Assembly: GCA_028693055.1 (NCBI GenBank)
Contig: JAQUWD010000005.1
Span: 40,340 to 104,339 of the forward strand
Length of the DNA: 64,000 bases
DNA from: Eubacteriales bacterium
GTDB lineage: Bacteria; Bacillota; Clostridia; Christensenellales; Aristaeellaceae
Direction of reading: 5' to 3'
The notes beneath the pieces are model-generated. The model made no database searches, was not told the origin of the DNA, and saw only the letters and a program-made list of their open reading frames with translations. Below are positions 59,751-64,000 of the stretch, in pieces. Made by a program: the position numbers and the translations under genes. How positions within the stretch are numbered: position 1 is the first letter of the stretch; each line of letters begins with the position of its first letter.

Positions 59751-61292
59751 ATGATGACTTATATGCCGGAACTCCGGGAATTGAACGGCCAAAAGGTGCT
59801 ATATGTGGATAATCAGCCGTTTCTGATCCTCGGCTTTCAGCTGAATTGCGACTCCTGCTACGATCCGGACGTCATTGACAAGCTAATGCGCAATGCGCGA
59901 GCGATGGGCTGTAATACCGTGGCGCTTTTATTGTACTGGCGCCTTATCGAGCCTCAGGAGAGCGTGTTTGATTACTCTATTTTGGATAGCATGCTCCAAT
60001 CCGCCAACAAGCACGATCTGCGTATCGTTCTTGTATGGTTTGGCTCCTACAAGAACGCGACCATGCATTACGCCCCGGATTGGATTATCAACGATCACGA
60101 AACATACCGTCGCGTCCACGCGGCTAACGGCGACGAGATCCCGTATGTGGCATGTTATAACTGCGGCGAACTGATTGAGAAGGACAAGCGCGCTGTAACG
60201 AATGTATTTGCACATTTACGGGATAAAGACACGACGCAACGCGTCATCTTGTTTCAGGTGAATAATGAGACGGGGCTTCTGGGCGGAACCTCACGCTGTC
60301 ATTGTCCTGTTTGTGAGGAACGCTATCATGAGAAGGACTATCCGGCACTGTATGGACAGCGTGCGGATGAGGCGTTCTCCGCAGAATGCCTGTTGGCGTT
60401 CCAAGAGCAAATTGCCGAATCTGCGAAGGCGGTCTATCCGCTGCCCTGCTACATGAACGCGTGGTTGGCTTTTCCCACGCCCGACTCGATTGGCGGCTTT
60501 ACTTATCCGGCTGGCGGCCCCAATTACCGCGTGCTTGACGTTTATGTGGAGCAAAAGAAATATATCGACTTTGTGTCCCCTGATATCTATGTGCCGAGTT
60601 ATCGCGACTTCCATCGCGTGTGCCGGGATTACAAGCGGCTGGGTAATCCGTTATACGTGGCAGAGCATGCGCTTGGCAGCACTAGTCGCGCCTATAAAAA
60701 CGTTTATTATGCTTTTGGAGAGTTTGCGTCGTTGGGTTTTGATCCGTGGGCAATTGACTGCGCATACCCCGATGTGATGGAGAAACCGTTATGCGATGTG
60801 GTGCACGAGCGCTGGAATGACGAGGCCTATGAAATGCTCTCTTCATACCGTCCCATTCGCGAGGCGATGATTCCTGTGGCGAAGGCCATGGGAACAGATA
60901 GGCTGAAATATTGGGTGCAGGAAGAGTCGGAGACGGATTTGGCACTGGACTTCGGCGATGTATTCGTGAAAGTTAGCTACTGCAAGCCCAAGAACGGACA
61001 AAGTCGCGGCATGGCTATTCGATTGAGCACAAACCAGTTTGTGGTATTGGGCTGCAACAGCATGGTGGGATTCCTGCGGGAAGATGGTTCTGTAATCGAG
61101 ATGTCGCGCTCTGAACGTGGGCATTTCGATGGGGAAACCTTTATAAAGGAAGGCGAGAACACCATAATGGGGCAGGATCACGGCAAGCATCGTCTATTGA
61201 TCCGCGAGGGTAAGGTGCACTTCATTGAATTGAATGTAGAGGGCAAACTGCCGGATTCTCGCACGGATATCATGAAGATGGTAGAGATCTGA
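59751..61292 (+). CDS. Clan GH-A glycoside hydrolase (GH35/GH42-like)
   Basis: A 513-residue TIM-barrel glycosidase. MMTYM can start at 59751 or 59754; AAGGAGG lies upstream. NQPFLILGFQLNCDSCYDPDVIDKLMRNARAMGCNTVALLLYWRLIEPQES is the usual GH35/42-like entry strand. The acid/base Glu is probably Glu173 (FQVNNETG) and the nucleophile Glu305 (YVAEHALG). A C-terminal beta domain of about 120 residues follows (VKVSYCKPKNGQSRGMAIRLSTNQFVVLGCN). There is no signal peptide, so it acts in the cytoplasm, probably removing a beta-linked sugar from the imported glycoside. The precise GH family is uncertain. Confidence 0.85.
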   Translation: MMTYMPELRELNGQKVLYVDNQPFLILGFQLNCDSCYDPDVIDKLMRNARAMGCNTVALLLYWRLIEPQESVFDYSILDSMLQSANKHDLRIVLVWFGSYKNATMHYAPDWIINDHETYRRVHAANGDEIPYVACYNCGELIEKDKRAVTNVFAHLRDKDTTQRVILFQVNNETGLLGGTSRCHCPVCEERYHEKDYPALYGQRADEAFSAECLLAFQEQIAESAKAVYPLPCYMNAWLAFPTPDSIGGFTYPAGGPNYRVLDVYVEQKKYIDFVSPDIYVPSYRDFHRVCRDYKRLGNPLYVAEHALGSTSRAYKNVYYAFGEFASLGFDPWAIDCAYPDVMEKPLCDVVHERWNDEAYEMLSSYRPIREAMIPVAKAMGTDRLKYWVQEESETDLALDFGDVFVKVSYCKPKNGQSRGMAIRLSTNQFVVLGCNSMVGFLREDGSVIEMSRSERGHFDGETFIKEGENTIMGQDHGKHRLLIREGKVHFIELNVEGKLPDSRTDIMKMVEI

Positions 61293-61315
61293 CAGCCAGC
61301 ATACAAGGAGGGCGC

Positions 61316-62473
61316 ATGGAGAACTTTCGATTTTGCAATGGCACGGATGTACGCTTTGGCAAAGGAATGCTCAATTGTCTGCCGGAACTTTTAAAGCCTT
61401 ATGGCAACAGGGTTTTGATGACCTATGGCGGCGGCAGTATCAAGCGCACAGGGCTGTATAGCCAGATACGCATGCTGCTAACGGATTTTGAAGTGTTCGA
61501 GCTATCCGGCATTGAGCCAAATCCACGCATCCAAAGCGTCTATGCGGGACAGGCACTGTGTGCAGACAAAAAGATCGATATTATATTGGCTGTAGGTGGC
61601 GGTAGCACCATCGACTGTTCTAAGGCTATCGCGGCGGCGGCATGCTCCGAAGAGGATGCGTGGCAGCTGGTGTTGAATCCATCTAAGATCAAGCGCGCAT
61701 TGCCCATTGTGACTGTATTGACCCTTGCGGCTACGGGCAGCGAGACGAATTGCGGCGGTGTGATCAGCAACCCGGCTACCAGCGAGAAATTAGGCTTTCA
61801 GAACCCTAGTGTGCGCCCTAAAGCCGCGGTTTTAGATCCAGAACTCACTTATACAGTAAGCAGCAAACAAACGGCTGCTGGAGCGGCGGATATTTTCTCA
61901 CATGTAGTGGAGCAGTATTTCTCGCGAGAGCCTTGCTATGTGACGGATGCCATCTGTGAGGGAGTTATGAGGACGGTTGTGCGCTACGCACCTCTTGCGC
62001 TGCGCGAACCAAGGTGCTACGAGGCGCGCGCGCAGTTGATGTGGGCGAGCACGCTGGGCCTGAATATGATCTGTTCGCTTGGAAAGCGCACAGCGTGGAG
62101 CTGTCACCCTATTGAGCATGAAGTTAGCGCCTATTATGACGTTACACACGGCGTTGGCTTGGCCATCTTGACGCCCCGCTGGATGCGCTACGCATTGAAC
62201 GAGCAAACGCTGGACTGCTTTGTGCGCTATGCCCAAAATGTGTGGGGGATAAAGGATAACAACGACCGCTGGGCGACGGCGCGTGAGGGCATCGACCGCA
62301 CGACGGCATTCTTTGGAAGCCTCAATATTCCCGCAACACTAAGCGAGCTGGGTGTTGGTAATGAGCACTTCGAACAGATGGCACAGCACGCTATCGCGTA
62401 TAATGATTTGAAAAACGCCTTTGTCCCCATGGATGAAAAAACCGTATGGAACGTCCTGAATGCCAGCCTGTGA
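61316..62473 (+). CDS. Iron-containing alcohol dehydrogenase (butanol-dehydrogenase-like)
   Basis: A 385-residue group III alcohol dehydrogenase. MENFRFCNGTDVRFGKGMLNCLPELLKPYGNRVLMTYGGGSIKRTG is the typical N-terminus. AVGGGSTIDCSKAIA binds the dinucleotide; metal ligands come from AADIFSHVVEQYF (Asp and His), WSCHPIEHEVSAYYDVTHGVG (two His). It reduces aldehydes or ketones with NAD(P)H. In this operon it could reduce the glyceraldehyde or another aldehyde made by an aldolase, or reoxidise the NADH made by the SDR; the substrate is not known. It is the last gene of the operon. Confidence 0.92.
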   Translation: MENFRFCNGTDVRFGKGMLNCLPELLKPYGNRVLMTYGGGSIKRTGLYSQIRMLLTDFEVFELSGIEPNPRIQSVYAGQALCADKKIDIILAVGGGSTIDCSKAIAAAACSEEDAWQLVLNPSKIKRALPIVTVLTLAATGSETNCGGVISNPATSEKLGFQNPSVRPKAAVLDPELTYTVSSKQTAAGAADIFSHVVEQYFSREPCYVTDAICEGVMRTVVRYAPLALREPRCYEARAQLMWASTLGLNMICSLGKRTAWSCHPIEHEVSAYYDVTHGVGLAILTPRWMRYALNEQTLDCFVRYAQNVWGIKDNNDRWATAREGIDRTTAFFGSLNIPATLSELGVGNEHFEQMAQHAIAYNDLKNAFVPMDEKTVWNVLNASL

Positions 62474-62516
62474 CGCAAAACGGATGTCTAAACAACGTGA
62501 AAAACCAAACCAAAAC

Positions 62517-62830
62517 GGGGCTGTTGCACAAGCAAAATGTGCAGCGGCTCCTTTGGCTTAAGCGGAGCCTTAGCCCTTGCAGCAGACCGCACGGTGAGGA
62601 CAGCCGTAGCAATCCTCGCGCCTGTAACGAGTAACCTGGCGAACAGTACCGTCCATGGTGCGTTCCGCTGCCGTTCCCACAGAAACCAGCATCCGCCCCG
62701 CTTTGCACAGGTTGTAGTCGCTGGGGGCATAGTCGGGCATGCTTTTGGCACGACCGTTTTGCGCCTTGAACTTCTTAGTACGACTGCTGTTGTAATTGTT
62801 GAAAGAGCGAAAGAGAAAAACGGTCAAGGG
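62517..62830 (-). mobile_element. Remnant of an IS1182-like insertion sequence
   Basis: On the minus strand an 85-residue frame (62570-62827) reads KKFKAQNGRAKSMPDYAPSDYNLC and later YRREDCYGCPHRAVCCKG, which match the C-terminal DDE-transposase part of IS1182-type elements (gCPxRxxC motif). A shifted frame continues with PLKPKEPLHILLVQQP. The plus strand at 62517 begins GGGGCTGTTGCACAA, a typical terminal repeat for such elements. The 5' part and other end are missing, so it is a dead fragment. It separates the sugar-acid operon from the BMP gene. Confidence 0.65.
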
Positions 62831-62845
62831 GCGTTAGCGCCCTTG
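62825..62845. repeat. REP-like palindrome overlapping a -35 region
   Basis: CAAGGGGCGTTAGCGCCCTTG (one-base bulge) resembles the palindromes near 13814 and 16327. Its last three bases overlap the -35 box of the BMP gene promoter. Confidence 0.6.
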
Positions 62846-62871
62846 CGTTCCCTCCCCCCATGATGTATAAT
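62843..62871 (+). promoter_or_regulatory. Promoter of the BMP-family gene
   Basis: TTGCGT (62843-62848), 17-base spacer, TATAAT (62866-62871), about 50 bases before the ATG. Confidence 0.7.
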
Positions 62872-62920
62872 AGGGCCACGGAAAACCAACCATTGAACAC
62901 GGGAAAGGATGTAATATGAA

Positions 62921-63925
62921 ATGAAGAAGAGCCTGTCTTTGCTCCTTTGCATCGCCATGATCGTTACATTGGGTCTTGGCCTTGTCAATGCCAATGCCGA
63001 AAAGACGGAGGATACGGTCAAGGTAGCCTTGTGCGTAGCGGAAACCTTGGGAGATAAAGGATTTTATGATAGCGCCAACGAAGGGCTGAAGGAACTGGAA
63101 AACGACTATGGCGTTGAGGGCAGCGTGGTTGAGTGTAAGAGCGACGCCAGCGCCTATGAGCCCGCGCTAATCGAGGCTGCCGAGCAGAACGATATCGTTG
63201 TGGCGGTAGGTTGGCAGTTCTGGGACGGCCTGACGGCAGTGGTTCCCGAAATGCCGGATACGAAGTTCATTTTTATTGATAACGGTTTGGACGGCGTAGG
63301 GGATAACCTTTTGTCCATCACCTATAAGGAAAATCAGGGTAGCTTTTTGGCGGGCTATATCGCCATGAAGATGGCTGCCTCGAATACCGTCGGCGTTATC
63401 GGCGGCGAAGATAGCGACACGATCAATAACTTCATCGTAGGCTATAAACAAGGCGCACTGTACGCCAATCCTAATGGTACGGTGCTGGATCCCGTTTATA
63501 CCGACGATTACGAAGCGCCCGATAAGGGCAAGGAAGCAGCCCTGAGCCTGTATGCCAAAGGCGCGGACGTGGTGTTCGCTGTGGCGGGCAAGACGGGCCT
63601 CGGCGTATTTGAAGCCGGCGCGGAGCAGGGAAAATATGCCATCGGCGTGGATAGCGATCAAAAAGCGGAAAACCCAGATGTGGTGATTTGCTCCATGATG
63701 AAAAAGGTAGGCGATAGCATTTATCAGGCCATCGCTCAGTATTTGGACGAGGGAGATTTCGCCGGTGGAACCATCTGGGACGCGGACGTCACCTCCGGGC
63801 TGATCGAAATCGGCTATGGCGACGAAACCATGGCCCAGCAGGTCACCGATGAACTGAAAGCTGAGGTAGACGAGCTGAGAGACAAGATTGTTTCCGGCGA
63901 GATCGTAGTGGAAAGCACACGGTAG
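62921..63925 (+). CDS. BMP-family ABC transporter substrate-binding protein
   Basis: A 334-residue extracellular binding protein of the basic membrane protein/Med family, which usually carries nucleosides. A signal peptide (KKSLSLLLCIAMIVTLGLGLVNANA) is followed by VKVALCVAETLGDKGFYDSANEGLKEL, DIVVAVGWQFWDGLTAVVPEMPDTKFIFIDN, ENQGSFLAGYIAMKMAASNTVGVIGG and GVDSDQKAENPDVVICSMMKKVG, all typical. There is no lipobox cysteine at the cleavage site, unlike most members. An ATG six bases upstream starts a two-codon frame (ATG AAA TGA) that overlaps the real ATG. Permease and ATPase genes are expected to the right of the window. Confidence 0.9.
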   Translation: MKKSLSLLLCIAMIVTLGLGLVNANAEKTEDTVKVALCVAETLGDKGFYDSANEGLKELENDYGVEGSVVECKSDASAYEPALIEAAEQNDIVVAVGWQFWDGLTAVVPEMPDTKFIFIDNGLDGVGDNLLSITYKENQGSFLAGYIAMKMAASNTVGVIGGEDSDTINNFIVGYKQGALYANPNGTVLDPVYTDDYEAPDKGKEAALSLYAKGADVVFAVAGKTGLGVFEAGAEQGKYAIGVDSDQKAENPDVVICSMMKKVGDSIYQAIAQYLDEGDFAGGTIWDADVTSGLIEIGYGDETMAQQVTDELKAEVDELRDKIVSGEIVVESTR

Positions 63926-64000
63926 GGTCAAGCACTACATGCGAGGAGTTCCTGGTATGCAGTGCTTTGATGCCGCAAAGTTCAGGAAAAGGTGAATGAA

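Noticed and set aside
1-64000. tRNA or rRNA genes
   Set aside because: No cloverleaf-like segment with GTTCGAATC-type T-loop or rRNA core sequence was seen on reading; a covariance search was not possible.

Overview
The window reads as chromosome of a Gram-positive anaerobe of the class Clostridia, probably a gut- or rumen-type carbohydrate fermenter. This is inferred from the two-subunit glycine decarboxylase (gcvPA/gcvPB) behind a tandem glycine riboswitch, a T-box leader before pheST, surface proteins ending in a PPKTGD sortase-type signal, strong AGGAGG ribosome-binding sites with several TTG starts, and many CUT1-type sugar transporters without their own ATPases. No tRNA, rRNA, CRISPR array or prophage was seen.

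Layout. 1-4470 (minus): an exporter operon with three HlyD/MacA-like adaptors, one secreted protein of unknown function and the start of a MacB-type ATPase that runs off the left edge. 4706-5761 (plus): a proline-rich hypothetical protein. 5756-11297 (minus): glycine riboswitch-gcvT-gcvH-gcvPA-gcvPB-lplA. 11475-13064 (plus): a D-aminoacylase-type amidohydrolase, then about 800 bp of tandem and palindromic repeats. 13859-18298 (minus): T-box-DUF523-pheS-pheT. 18316-25795 (minus): AraC-type sensor regulator, CUT1 transporter and sulfatase, probably for a sulfated saccharide. 26000-33603 (minus): two sortase-anchored surface proteins, one of about 1,915 residues. 33972-36683 (plus): murC and a LarA-like racemase. 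36705-37802 (minus): a membrane diguanylate cyclase. 37962-44912 (plus): LacI-controlled maltodextrin-type transporter, cyclomaltodextrinase-like enzyme and a second LacI regulator. 45091-47983 (minus): beta-helix protein, CBM9-like protein and a truncated gene. 48501-49385 (minus): an IclR regulator divergent from 49557-62473 (plus), a 12-gene operon. 62517-62830: an IS1182-like transposase remnant. 62843-63925 (plus): a BMP-family lipoprotein-like binding protein.

The most coherent system is 48501-62473. It pairs an importer with two glycosidases (GH4 and a clan GH-A enzyme), an SDR dehydrogenase, an SMP-30 lactonase, an enolase-superfamily sugar-acid dehydratase, a PfkB kinase, a KDPG-type aldolase, a second DHDPS-family lyase and an iron alcohol dehydrogenase. 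Read in order this is a self-contained oxidative, semi-phosphorylative Entner-Doudoroff (De Ley-Doudoroff) route from an imported glycoside to pyruvate and a triose phosphate. An AT-rich element is shared between the iclR promoter and the operon promoter.

A second theme is a family of short GC-rich palindromes (AAGGGC-loop-GCCCTT type) in at least four intergenic regions, including between pheS and pheT and over the -35 region of the BMP gene, together with a 138-139 bp tandem array at 13081-13575. All functional calls rest on reading motifs by eye; no database search was possible.
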